From positions 1 to 64,000 of the forward strand of contig JAQWLN010000010.1 of the NCBI GenBank assembly GCA_029247265.1: a stretch of 64,000 bases of DNA. Direction: 5' to 3'. Position numbers and translations under genes: made by a program. How positions within the stretch are numbered: position 1 is the stretch's first letter; the number at the start of each line of letters is the position of its first letter. The notes below the pieces were generated by a model, which was not told the origin of the DNA, made no database searches, and saw only the letters and a program-made list of their open reading frames with translations. This document shows, piece by piece, positions 25,719-34,481 of this stretch. Source of the stretch: Fuerstiella sp. GTDB taxonomy: Bacteria > Planctomycetota > Planctomycetia > Planctomycetales > Planctomycetaceae.

Positions 25719-27125
25719 ATGCTCGCCGCCACCATGCAAAAAACATTTTCGCTTGCCGTGCTCACGGTGACTTTCATCGCGGTACACGGATCATTGGGTT
25801 TTGCAGCCGAACAGCCCAACATCGTGTGCATTATGGCCGATGATTTAGGCTACGGCGATCTCGGGTGCTATGGTCAGAAACTGATCGCGACGCCGCAAAT
25901 CGACCGGCTTGCGTCCGAGGGCATGCGGTTTACGCAGGCCTATGCCGGCGGCCCCGTCTGCACGTCATCACGCAGCGTTCTGATGACGGGGCTGCACACC
26001 GGACACACGCCAGCTCGCGATAACGTCCCGCATTACGATTCGTATCTCGCTGAAGACGACGTGACCGTTGCCGAGATTCTGAGCGACGCCGGGTATCGAT
26101 GCGGAGGAGTCGGCAAGTGGTCTCTGGGCGACGCAGGGACGGTTGGCCGAGCCACCAATCAAGGGTTCCACAACTGGTTTGGCTACCTGAACCAGGATCA
26201 TGCTCACTACTACTTCCCCGAGTATCTAGATGACGACGACGGCCGTCTCGAACTACCTGGCAACACGACTTCAAGAACACATTACAGCCACGACCTGCTG
26301 ACCGAACGGGCGTTGAAATTCATTCGGGAATCGCGTGACGCGCCGTTCTTTTTCTATGCCGCATTCGCGCTGCCTCATTTTTCCGCCAGAGAAGAAGACT
26401 CTGACGGACTGGCTGTGCCGTCAACTCAGCCGTATTCAGACCGCGACTGGGATGAAAAATCAAAGAAGTATGCGGCGATGGTTCACATGCTGGATCGAGA
26501 CGTCGGCCGCATTATCGATCTGATTGAAGAGCTGGAACTCACTGAGAACACTCTCGTCATATTCACCAGTGACAACGGAGGACATGCAACTGTTTCCGCA
26601 AGGTTTCAGACCAGCGGACCACTGCGAGGTTTCAAGCGAGCACTCACAGAAGGTGGCATTCGAGTCCCTTTCATCGCACGCTGGCCGGGAATCGTTCCGA
26701 CCGGCACCTCCAGCCCTGACGTCATCGCCTTTCAGGACATGCTGCCAACGTTTGCAGAGCTTGCAGGCGCCGACATCCCGAACAACCTGAAAATTGACGG
26801 CATATCGGTTGCTGCCACATTGAAGGGTGAGCAGTTGAACGCGACACGAAACCACCTGTACTGGGATTACGGACATTGCCGAGGGAAGCAGTACATCCAG
26901 GCCGTACGTGTAGGCGATTGGAAAGGCATCCGCAGCGCGAAGACAGGACGAATTCAGCTGTACGATCTCAGCCGAGACACCGCAGAAGCCAATGATGTCG
27001 CTCTGACCCGGCCGCGGATCGTCGACCAAATCCGGAAAATCATGGATGATGCCGTAAAATCGAATCCACGTTACAAGATTGGCACGGTCTATCGCGGCGG
27101 TCCGATCTGGAAGACAACGCCGTGA
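25719..27125 (+). CDS. Exported sulfatase with CTSSR activation motif
   Basis: A signal peptide (hydrophobic FSLAVLTVTFIAVHG, ending GFA-AE) precedes IVCIMADDLGYGDLGCYG. The activation motif is Cys81-T-S-S-R (CTSSRSVLMTG), with Ser where the consensus CxPxR/CxAxR has Pro or Ala; the MTGLHTGHTPARDN continuation is common in one clade of exported bacterial arylsulfatases, so this is probably a natural variant and not a loss. FTSDNGGHATV holds late metal ligands. The C-terminal LYDLSRDTAEANDVALTRP block is normal. ATG at 25719 has GGAAG about 9 bases upstream; ATG at 25734 is the alternative. Confidence 0.9.
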   Translation: MLAATMQKTFSLAVLTVTFIAVHGSLGFAAEQPNIVCIMADDLGYGDLGCYGQKLIATPQIDRLASEGMRFTQAYAGGPVCTSSRSVLMTGLHTGHTPARDNVPHYDSYLAEDDVTVAEILSDAGYRCGGVGKWSLGDAGTVGRATNQGFHNWFGYLNQDHAHYYFPEYLDDDDGRLELPGNTTSRTHYSHDLLTERALKFIRESRDAPFFFYAAFALPHFSAREEDSDGLAVPSTQPYSDRDWDEKSKKYAAMVHMLDRDVGRIIDLIEELELTENTLVIFTSDNGGHATVSARFQTSGPLRGFKRALTEGGIRVPFIARWPGIVPTGTSSPDVIAFQDMLPTFAELAGADIPNNLKIDGISVAATLKGEQLNATRNHLYWDYGHCRGKQYIQAVRVGDWKGIRSAKTGRIQLYDLSRDTAEANDVALTRPRIVDQIRKIMDDAVKSNPRYKIGTVYRGGPIWKTTP

Positions 27126-27346
27126 ACACCACCCGTTGCACTGTCTGCCCAAATCGCACGCGTCCTGCGGAAACTGCATAAGAAATGCGGTTTCGAGCAG
27201 GCTGCAGCACCAGTAGAATGCGCCACGTCAGCACATTCATAGTTTGCGGCTGCCAATCTTCACAGTCTGCGCACCTCGTGGCCACGGATCGCAAATCCGT
27301 CGCTGCTCTTTAGACATTTCTTCTGATAATCTGCCTGGCCCTGCAC

Positions 27347-27766
27347 ATGCACTCCACAACCAACACGTCGCGCTGCTTTAAACGAACTGAGTGGCGGGCA
27401 GGAACACTTTCGAGTGTGCTTTCAGATCTTGTCAACGTCCTGAACGCCAAAAACGTCAGCGTCACCCTCAAGGATGGAAGGAGTGCCGCGACTGGCGACG
27501 GCCCTGAAACAGCAGCTGATGTGACCAGCCTCCCGGTCGGTCAGAGCGTTCTCACGGTTCAATATGTTCGCAACCCCGGTGACTCGGCCGACGTCAGTAA
27601 CGTCGATATTCTGACCGTGGACATGTTGGGGGCTGATGTTGTTTCGGTTGTGATCAACGCTACTGAAACGCAATATCAGTTCGACATTCGCACAGGAAAA
27701 CACAGTCTGGCAGAGGCAGCATTTGCGCTGCTGACTGAACGTTTGCAGCTGCAGGCAATCACATAG
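27347..27766 (+). CDS. Hypothetical protein, weak support
   Basis: A 139-codon frame with no recognised family. Its middle and C-terminal parts (VTSLPVGQSVLTVQYV, VDILTVDMLGADVVSVVINA, SLAEAAFALLTERLQL) look like alternating beta strands and a final helix, which favours a real protein, while the first ~25 residues look poor. No signal peptide or transmembrane segment is seen and no good ribosome-binding site precedes the ATG. It lies between a sulfatase and a convergent epoxide-hydrolase-like gene. A shorter start inside the frame, or no gene at all, remains possible. Confidence 0.4.
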   Translation: MHSTTNTSRCFKRTEWRAGTLSSVLSDLVNVLNAKNVSVTLKDGRSAATGDGPETAADVTSLPVGQSVLTVQYVRNPGDSADVSNVDILTVDMLGADVVSVVINATETQYQFDIRTGKHSLAEAAFALLTERLQLQAIT

Positions 27767-27814
27767 CCATTGGCATTGGACGCCGCCAGCAGCCAGATCG
27801 CGACAAGACGATTT

Positions 27815-28732
27815 CTATTCCGCAGATTTCGGGACAGTCAGCCAGTTCGAAATTGTCCGGGTCACAGTCTGTGCAGCGTCCTGCTGAACGAAATGGCCAG
27901 CATCAGGCAGCGTGACCAGCGTCAGGTCCTGTTCCAGCCACTGCCACGTGTCATTCAGAGCGCCTGGCAGCAGCGCCGTGTCTTTTAACCCGTGTATCAT
28001 CAGCACAGGGCATTTGATCTTTCGCGGAGCATCCGTGGGTGCCTGATAGGGCTCTCGCGGATAATTGGCTTTGTAGTAGTTTAACATTCCTTCGAACGAC
28101 GATCGTTGGAATGCTGCGACATACTTAGCTCTGGTGTCTTCGTCTTTAACCCAGAATGTCAGCCCTTCGGAGGTCAAACGTGATGCCGCGCCTGGCTGTT
28201 GAAAGCGGCGAGCATAGGCGGAAGCTTTCTGCTGATCCGGATTGTTAGCCAGTTCTCTTTGCAGACCATGCAGATGAGGCAGATTAAGAATGACAAGCCT
28301 GTCAGTCATTTCCGGCACGGCCATGGCGAACGACCACGCCACTGCTCCACCCCAGTCGTGCCCGACGATGACGGCTTTGTCGCGATTGAAGTGTCGGATC
28401 ACGGCCTGCACGTCGCCAACCAGTTTGGGCATCGCATAACTTTCTACCCCTTCCGGCTGGTCGCTTTTGTTGTAACCGCGCTGATCTATGGCCACCACCT
28501 GGAAGTGCTTTGCCAGAGTCGGCATTTGTTTCCGCCACGTGTACCAATAGTCCGGGAAGCCATGAATCATCACCAGCAGCGGCCCGTCGCCCGCAGTGAC
28601 ATAGTGAATCTTCACATCGCCGGATTTCGCAAACCCGTGTTCGCCGATTTCGTCCGCCAGTGTGGGAACGGTCAACACCGCTGCATAAGCAAGGACAGCA
28701 AACATGCTGCGGCAACCGACAACTCTATTCAT
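27815..28732 (-). CDS. Exported epoxide hydrolase/dehalogenase-like alpha/beta-hydrolase
   Basis: A signal peptide (to ~residue 26, TVPTLA) precedes an alpha/beta-hydrolase with oxyanion motif [11 protein letters not shown] and an Asp nucleophile, Asp126 in [11 protein letters not shown]. Asp rather than Ser as nucleophile marks the epoxide hydrolase / haloalkane or fluoroacetate dehalogenase group. The acid is probably in [11 protein letters not shown] and the base His in [12 protein letters not shown]. Cap-domain Tyr residues that would separate epoxide hydrolases from dehalogenases cannot be placed with confidence. Periplasmic location is unusual for the family but common among planctomycetal versions. 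Intact, 305 residues. Confidence 0.87.
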   Translation of the reverse strand: MNRVVGCRSMFAVLAYAAVLTVPTLADEIGEHGFAKSGDVKIHYVTAGDGPLLVMIHGFPDYWYTWRKQMPTLAKHFQVVAIDQRGYNKSDQPEGVESYAMPKLVGDVQAVIRHFNRDKAVIVGHDWGGAVAWSFAMAVPEMTDRLVILNLPHLHGLQRELANNPDQQKASAYARRFQQPGAASRLTSEGLTFWVKDEDTRAKYVAAFQRSSFEGMLNYYKANYPREPYQAPTDAPRKIKCPVLMIHGLKDTALLPGALNDTWQWLEQDLTLVTLPDAGHFVQQDAAQTVTRTISNWLTVPKSAE

Positions 28733-28787
28733 CTCATTTTTCCAGTAAGTAAGGCCGAGGCTTCATTTGAGACCGGGCTGAAGAGTC

Positions 28788-30158
28788 TCAGTTTGATTCT
28801 TCGCTGACACCGGCACCATCCTGGATGCAGTAGATGCGAGCGGAGGTTCGAATTAACAGTCTGTTGCCGACGACCGCCGGTGTAGCCATGGCCATGTCGT
28901 CGTCAGCGAGTGTGTTCTTATGCAGAATATCCAGTTCGTCACCTGACTTCATGACGTAGGTGACGCCGTCTTCGTTCAGGCAGAAGACTTTTCCGTCGTA
29001 GCCCCATGGCGAGGTTGTAAACGCCCTTCCCTGAGGAACGCGTTGTTTCTCGAACACTGGTTCGCCGCTTGTGGGATTGAAACAGGCGATGAACCCGAAG
29101 TCATAAAGCACATAAAGACGATCTTCGTAAATCAAAGTGGAAGGATTATACGGTCCCGCCATTTTCCGGCACCACGCGATGGAATCATTGGACGTCTCAT
29201 CTTCCGCCAGTGAGATGTCGCCCGTCGCCCCGGGTTTGATGGCGTAGATCGGTCGACTTTTTCGGTCACCAACGTAGCCGGAACTAACGTACAGAAGTCC
29301 GTTGTGTTCAAACGGCATGGCAATCGTAATGCTGGACATACCTTTAAAATGCCAGAGCAACTCGCCGGCAAGACTGTATGAACGCACCTGTCCGGTACCC
29401 GGCGTCACGATTTCAACCTGGTGAGCATTCTTCCAGATGAACGGAGTCGCCCAATTGCTCTTTTCATCGCGCTGCATCCGCCAGACTTCATCGCCCGTCC
29501 CGCTGTCCAGAGCCAGCAGGAACGAGTCTTCGTCGTTGTCGTTGACAAGGTACAAACGATCCTCGTGCAGTACAGGAGACGCCGCCGTGCCCCAGCCGTT
29601 GCGAGTCTTGTGAGGTTCCAGACGTTTTTCCCAAAGTCGTTCACCTTCGAAATCGAAGCAGAAGACTCCAATATCTCCGAAGTAGGCGTAAACGCGTTCG
29701 CCGTCCGTGATCGGCGTTTCTGACGCATAACTGCTCTTCAGGTGAATCGCAGTCTGCGGCTTGCCCTCGTGAACCTGTTTCTGCCAGAGTATTTTTCCCG
29801 ACTTCAGCTCCAGGCAGTACACGATCCATTGATGAACACTATCCGGCAGTTCAGGTCGGTCGCCGCCGAAGTAGAGTCCCTTTTTCGGTTCTTCTGTCGT
29901 CCCCGCATTAACCACGGACGTAACGAAAACTCGATCGCCCCAGACGATTGGTGAGGACCAGCCACGTCCGGGAAGATCGGTCTTCCATGCCACATTTTCT
30001 GTCGCCGACCATTTAACGGGCAGGCCTTCATTGTCTGAGACGCCTCGGGAATCCGCACCTCGAAATTGGGGCCAGTTGTTTTCCGCCGCCTGGGAGGCGT
30101 TGTCGAAAACTGCTCCCAATATGCAAAGTGCCAGCGCGATCCGAGTTCTGTGTCGCAT
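28788..30158 (-). CDS. Exported PQQ-like beta-propeller repeat protein
   Basis: A signal peptide (MRHRTRIALALCILGAVFDNASQA) is followed by the opening WPQFRGADSRGVSDNEGLPVKW, a hallmark of planctomycetal PQQ-like proteins. Multiple quinoprotein-type blades follow (VYCLELKSGKILWQKQV, VYAYFGDIGVFCFDFEGERLW, LLALDSGTGDEVWRM, LYVLYDFGFIACFNPTSGEP). The Trp-docking pattern AxDxxTGxxxW is partly kept, but residues for binding PQQ itself are not evident, so this may be a binding scaffold like BamB rather than a dehydrogenase. GGAG 8 bases before the ATG supports the start. It lies 38 bases downstream of the DUF1501 gene and probably belongs to the same transcript. Confidence 0.88.
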   Translation of the reverse strand: MRHRTRIALALCILGAVFDNASQAAENNWPQFRGADSRGVSDNEGLPVKWSATENVAWKTDLPGRGWSSPIVWGDRVFVTSVVNAGTTEEPKKGLYFGGDRPELPDSVHQWIVYCLELKSGKILWQKQVHEGKPQTAIHLKSSYASETPITDGERVYAYFGDIGVFCFDFEGERLWEKRLEPHKTRNGWGTAASPVLHEDRLYLVNDNDEDSFLLALDSGTGDEVWRMQRDEKSNWATPFIWKNAHQVEIVTPGTGQVRSYSLAGELLWHFKGMSSITIAMPFEHNGLLYVSSGYVGDRKSRPIYAIKPGATGDISLAEDETSNDSIAWCRKMAGPYNPSTLIYEDRLYVLYDFGFIACFNPTSGEPVFEKQRVPQGRAFTTSPWGYDGKVFCLNEDGVTYVMKSGDELDILHKNTLADDDMAMATPAVVGNRLLIRTSARIYCIQDGAGVSEESN

Positions 30159-30196
30159 CCTGAATTCTCCGGGGAATGAAAGTACTGCCAAATTTA

Positions 30197-31624
30197 TCAG
30201 GCAATAATGTCCGTCACCACGTTACCGTAAACGTCCGTCAGACGGAAATCACGGCCGCCGTAATTAAACGTCAGTTTCGTGTGATCAAGGCCCAGCAGGT
30301 GCAGCATCGTGGCGTGCCAGTCGTGGATATGGACGGGGTTTTCGACAGCCTGATAGCCGAGTTCGTCGGTGGCTCCGTAGCTCAGACCGCTCTTAACTCC
30401 TCCACCCGCCATCCAGATGGTGTAACCCTTGTTATTGTGATCGCGGCCGGTACCGCTTTGAGCATATGGCGTGCGCCCGAATTCTCCTGCCCACACGACA
30501 AGCGTATCCTTAAGCATGTCACGTGCTTTCAAATCTGCAAGCAGAGCCGCAACAGGCTGATCGGTCGCTTCGCAGGATTCCGGCAAGGCTGTCTGCAATT
30601 GAAAGTGATGGTCCCAGCCGATTGGTGCCGTCAATTCAATGAATCGCACGGCTGCTTCGGCCATGCGGCGAGCCAACAGGCATTGACGTCCAAATCGATC
30701 CGTCGGCTGACCGGTGCCGACTCCGTATTGATTCAGCGTTGCCTCGGTTTCGGACGACAGATCGAGCAACTGCGGCACTTCGTCCTGCATGCGGAACGCT
30801 AACTCGAACGATTCGATAGCACCTTCGATCTCCCGGTGATAGATATCCCGCTTCAGCTTGTGAGCATTCAGATCGCGAATCAGGTCCAACTTTAGTCTCT
30901 GCTGCTCCGGACTCAGCAGAGCGTTCTCCATGTTTCGAAGTTGGGCCCCGGGCTCCTTATCGACACCCAGAAGCTTCGCATAGAATTCCGGGATCTGATT
31001 GGTGCCGATCTTAGTCGCCTGATAGACGGCAGGCAGAAACGCACTTCCATAGTTGCGAGCTCCACCGTTTTCCGATGGCGGATTCAGCGTGATAAAGCGA
31101 GGCAGGTTACTGTTTTCAGTACCCAGCCCATACAGCGACCATGCTCCCAGTGACGGTCGAGTAAACTGGAAGCTGCCGGTGTGCATCTGAATGAACGCCT
31201 GCGAATGATTCGGCAAATCCGTGTGCATGCTGTGGATAAAACACAGATCGTCAGCGTGCTTCGCCAGGTGCGGGCAGAGTGCCGAGAACCATAAACCGGA
31301 ATCCCCGTGCTGTGCAAAATCAAAGGGTGATTCCATCAATCCTTTGTTTCCAGCCAGAACACTTTCTGCAGTCTTTCGTCCTTCGTAATCGGCGAGTGCT
31401 GGTTTGTGGTCAAACAGATCGACGTGTGACGGCCCGCCGTTCATAGAAAGAAAGATGACTCGCTTGGCGGTTGCGGGAAAATGAGTCGATTTCGGTGCGA
31501 GATTACTTCCCGACGACACGGCATCCCGTGCGGCGGCCTGCTGAGCAAGTCCGGCGAAGGCCAGATAGCCGAACCCGGAGGAAAGCGACTTCAGTGCGTC
31601 GCGTCGTGAAAATGAATTTTGCAT
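30197..31624 (-). CDS. DUF1501 protein (Tat-exported, alkaline-phosphatase-superfamily-like)
   Basis: The N-terminus SFSRRDALKSLSSGFGYLAFAGLAQ is a twin-arginine signal. The core VIFLSMNGGPSHVDLFDHKPALADYEG is typical of DUF1501, a family distantly related to sulfatases/phosphatases, with the C-terminal signature VVWAGEFGRTPYAQSGTGRDHNNKG. The final block LGYQAVENPVHIHDWHATMLHLLGLDH is diagnostic. It normally partners with PSCyt1/DUF1549/DUF1553 proteins, as here: the (broken) partner lies 81 bases upstream. The biochemical function of the pair is not established. Confidence 0.92.
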   Translation of the reverse strand: MQNSFSRRDALKSLSSGFGYLAFAGLAQQAAARDAVSSGSNLAPKSTHFPATAKRVIFLSMNGGPSHVDLFDHKPALADYEGRKTAESVLAGNKGLMESPFDFAQHGDSGLWFSALCPHLAKHADDLCFIHSMHTDLPNHSQAFIQMHTGSFQFTRPSLGAWSLYGLGTENSNLPRFITLNPPSENGGARNYGSAFLPAVYQATKIGTNQIPEFYAKLLGVDKEPGAQLRNMENALLSPEQQRLKLDLIRDLNAHKLKRDIYHREIEGAIESFELAFRMQDEVPQLLDLSSETEATLNQYGVGTGQPTDRFGRQCLLARRMAEAAVRFIELTAPIGWDHHFQLQTALPESCEATDQPVAALLADLKARDMLKDTLVVWAGEFGRTPYAQSGTGRDHNNKGYTIWMAGGGVKSGLSYGATDELGYQAVENPVHIHDWHATMLHLLGLDHTKLTFNYGGRDFRLTDVYGNVVTDIIA

Positions 31625-31705
31625 GATAATTCGGCCTGAACGCGTATTCGATATGACTCACCGTGCAACGATCCGGGATCGTCATCACGAAGAAACACAC
31701 TCTTC

Positions 31706-33157
31706 TTAATCCAGGTTTCTAAATTCGGCGGTGCACAACATCGCCTGGCAAAAGCTCAGCATCGTCAGGTCACGGTCAGCCTTGTCTGCTGGAATCGCTG
31801 AACCGTCCTGACTGAAAAACGCAAGTGAACCAGCTAATTCGTCAGCATCGGGTTCGCGGCCGAAACACAATTGAAATGTTCGCTGCACCAGTTCGTCGTC
31901 GTTCGACGATTCCCGTTCCAGTCGAACAGCCAGATTTCTCGCTCGGTCCTGCACAAAGGAACTGTTCATCAGATAAAATGCCTGTACGGGCACGTTGGTT
32001 GTTTCTCGATCGCCGGTGACGAAGCTGGGCTCAGCAAAATCGAACAGATTCAGCACGTCGGGCAGTCGATCACGAATCACCGGCAAATACACAGAGCGAA
32101 AGACGGAACCATCCAGATCCTTTGGCAGTTTTTTGTCGAGCCCGATCAGAGAAATGGGCCGATCGCCGATCATGGTCGCAACAAGAGACCCAACAGGTCG
32201 CGATTCGTCCAGTTCGTCAGACACAAACAGCATCGCGTCACGAATAGCCTCCGCCTCCAGGCAACGTTTCGGCATTCGCCATAGTAAACGATTTTCAGGA
32301 TCCTGCTGAAAGACGTCCGCGTTGTACGTTGATGCCTGGCGGAAAGTTCGCGAAAGGACGAGTGAACGAACGAGCCGCTTCAGCGACCAGCCATCGTTAA
32401 CAAAATCAATCGCCAGAGTATCCAGCAACTCCGGATGACTGGGAACGTCTCCCGTCGTGCCAAAGTTGTCGACAGTTGCGACCAGCCCGCTTCCGAACAG
32501 ATGCATCCACACACGATTCACAAAGACCCTGGCAGTCAGTGGGTGTTTTTCAGTGGGCAGCCAGGCAGCCAGTTCCAACCGCCCGCTGTGTTGCACTGGA
32601 ATTGATGGTACATCAGCAAGTGGAAGCACCTGCGGGAATGCTCGAGGAACCACTTCTCCTTCGCGGCCCAGCTCACCGCGAGCCAGCAGAGGCACGTCAA
32701 CAACTTCTTCAGCATCAAGCACTCCCATGGCCAGCGGCAGTGCCTGGCCTTCTTCATCAAGAGTCTCCAGCTTGCCCTCGACCGGCCCTCGGCGCCATAA
32801 GTTGGCCAGAATTTCTTGCAAAGTGAATCGTTTCTTTGGCTCTTTGCCGGCGAACGCAGCTTTCTGTGATTCTTCAATTTCCAGGCGTTCCGCTTCCAAC
32901 ACAGCAAACTTCGCCTTCAGTTCTTCATATTTCTTCGGGGACAACGACGTGTGCAGAATCTTCTGGCCGGAAACACGCGGCAGCACCAGAGGATCGCCGC
33001 TTCTGTTGTTGGCAGGCGAAGTAAACGTGCCGAAAAAAGTTTCGGTACTGGCAAACACACCAGCCAGCCCGTAATAGTCCTCCATCGTGAAGGGATCGAA
33101 TTTGTGATGATGACACCGAGCACAGGCAACGGAACTGGCCATGACCGCCCGCGTCAT
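31706..33157 (-). pseudogene. DUF1553-containing C-terminal part of a broken PSCyt1/DUF1549/DUF1553 gene
   Basis: This is the third piece of one gene that runs from 34202 to 31706. It begins in the last part of DUF1549, with a haem-type CxxCH motif (VACARCHHHKFDPFTMEDYYGLAG), and continues into a full DUF1553 domain (VFVNRVWMHLFGSGLV, FGTTGDVPSHPELLDTLA, SLKRLVRSLVLSRTFRQAS, FYLMNSSFVQDRARNLA, TFQLCFGREPDADEL). It has no signal peptide. The join to the previous piece requires one extra base in the T7 run at 33194-33200 (A7 on the coding strand), after which the frame reads EKKFRADIVDEQIDSMTRAVM as expected. Either a deletion, a sequencing error or -1 frameshifting would account for it. Confidence 0.8.
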
Positions 33158-33783
33158 CGAATCGATCTGTTCGTCAACGATATCCGCCCTGAATTTTTTT
33201 CATTGTTCTCACCAAGGTTCTTTGTCCCGACGGCCAGAAATCCCGTCGCGGTCAGCAGTCGAGCTCGTTCTGCGTCGTCGTCGAACGGTAACAGGTCACC
33301 TGCAATCTGTTCGGTCAGAAATCGGTCGAAAGGAATGTCCGCATCGATTACGTAGTCGCGGTATCGCCAGGCATAGGGGAAGGAAATATTCGACTCGCCA
33401 CCACTGGATTCGCCAAAACGTGCAACATCCAGCCAATGACGCCCCCATCGTTCACCGAACAGTGTTGATTGAAGCAGCCTGTCCACCTCCTTCTCCAGAG
33501 CCGCATCCATTCCGTGCTTCTGCTGCAGTGCAAGAAACCGATTAATGGCCGCAGGTGACGGTGGCAGTCCGACCAGGTCAAAGTGGAGCCGCCGCAGCAG
33601 TGTGCGAGGCGGCGCATCAGGTGATGGCTGTATACCCTTCTCGTTCAGCATCGCCAGGACAAACCGGTCGACATTGCGGCGGGGCCAGTCGACAGCGTCA
33701 ACAACGGGAGGTTTCGAAACGGTCGGTGGTTGATACGCCCAGTGCTCTTTGGCACTGTCGAGCCCGGACATCGAATTGCTCAC
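33154..33783 (-). pseudogene. DUF1549 (PSCyt2) middle part of the broken cytochrome-DUF gene
   Basis: The middle piece carries most of DUF1549: WAYQPPTVSKPPVVDAVDWP, VDRFVLAMLNEKGIQPSPDA, LLRRLHFDLVGLPPSP, ERWGRHWLDVARFGESSG and YRDYVIDADIPFDRFLTEQIAGDLLP. Going upstream, the same frame still reads the end of PSCyt1 (AKLSDSGIADFRKWIETGAADPR) until a TGA at 33871-33873, and beyond that ADPDLKMPPK, before changing to the first piece's frame at about 33905. It ends out of frame after GENNEKN at the A7 run. So this piece is bounded by two single-base deletions and also contains a nonsense codon upstream of its first start codon. Confidence 0.8.
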
Positions 33784-34202
33784 ACCCGCATCAACATCAC
33801 CGCGTGGATCGGCAGCCCCGGTTTCAATCCACTTTCTGAAGTCCGCGATACCGGAATCGGAAAGTTTCGCTCACTTTGGCGGCATCTTAAGATCCGGGTC
33901 AGCGTGCGAATTGCCGTCAACAACACACTGGCTTCCGGACGTTCGGGCACAATCGCAGCACCACGATCTCCTCCTTGACGAATCAAAGTTCGAAAATCCA
34001 CCCGCAGTCCGCCCTCTGCTTTCGCCACCGAATGGCACTCGTAGCAGTGCTTAACCAGCGCCGGCCGGATCTTCGTTTCAAAGAAATCGCTTCCGGCGGG
34101 TTGTTGCGGATCAGAATCCGTACGCTCATCAGCCGTGGCAGACAGCACCATGCACGGCAGCAGGCAGAGACTAAATAATCGACTGATCATCGGAGCGGAC
34201 AT
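33780..34202 (-). pseudogene. N-terminal PSCyt1 part of the broken cytochrome-DUF gene
   Basis: A signal peptide (MISRLFSLCLLPCMVLSATA) leads into a PSCyt1 c-type cytochrome domain: FFETKIRPALVKHCYECHS with one CxxCH haem site, then EGGLRVDFRTLIRQGGDRGAAIVPE. Normal family sequence stops at LTAIR; the next codons (TLTRILRCRQSERN) are out of frame, whereas another frame reads ADPDLKMPPK, the expected continuation. A single missing base near 33905 explains the shift. Starts at 34202 and 34190 are both possible. Alone, the fragment would be an exported mini-cytochrome with a nonsense tail. Confidence 0.78.
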
Positions 34203-34481
34203 CGCGTTAGAAAAGGAATTGGCAAAGTTGCACATCAATAATATCAATTCATAGCGGAAACATCAGAAGGATTCTCACGTTTCCCTGACCACATGCTTCA
34301 GGTCGTCTGTTTTACCTGGTATTAATGGTTTCCGTTCCACGATAGTATATCCTTCGGAAACGCGGCCTTCTAACCGTCAGCGTTCGACGAATTCGTTCAC
34401 GCTGACAAAAAGTGACTGGTAGTGAGACAGAATGGGTCGCTGCAACAAATGTTCAGTTTGGTTCGTGAAAGAATTTTCCAC

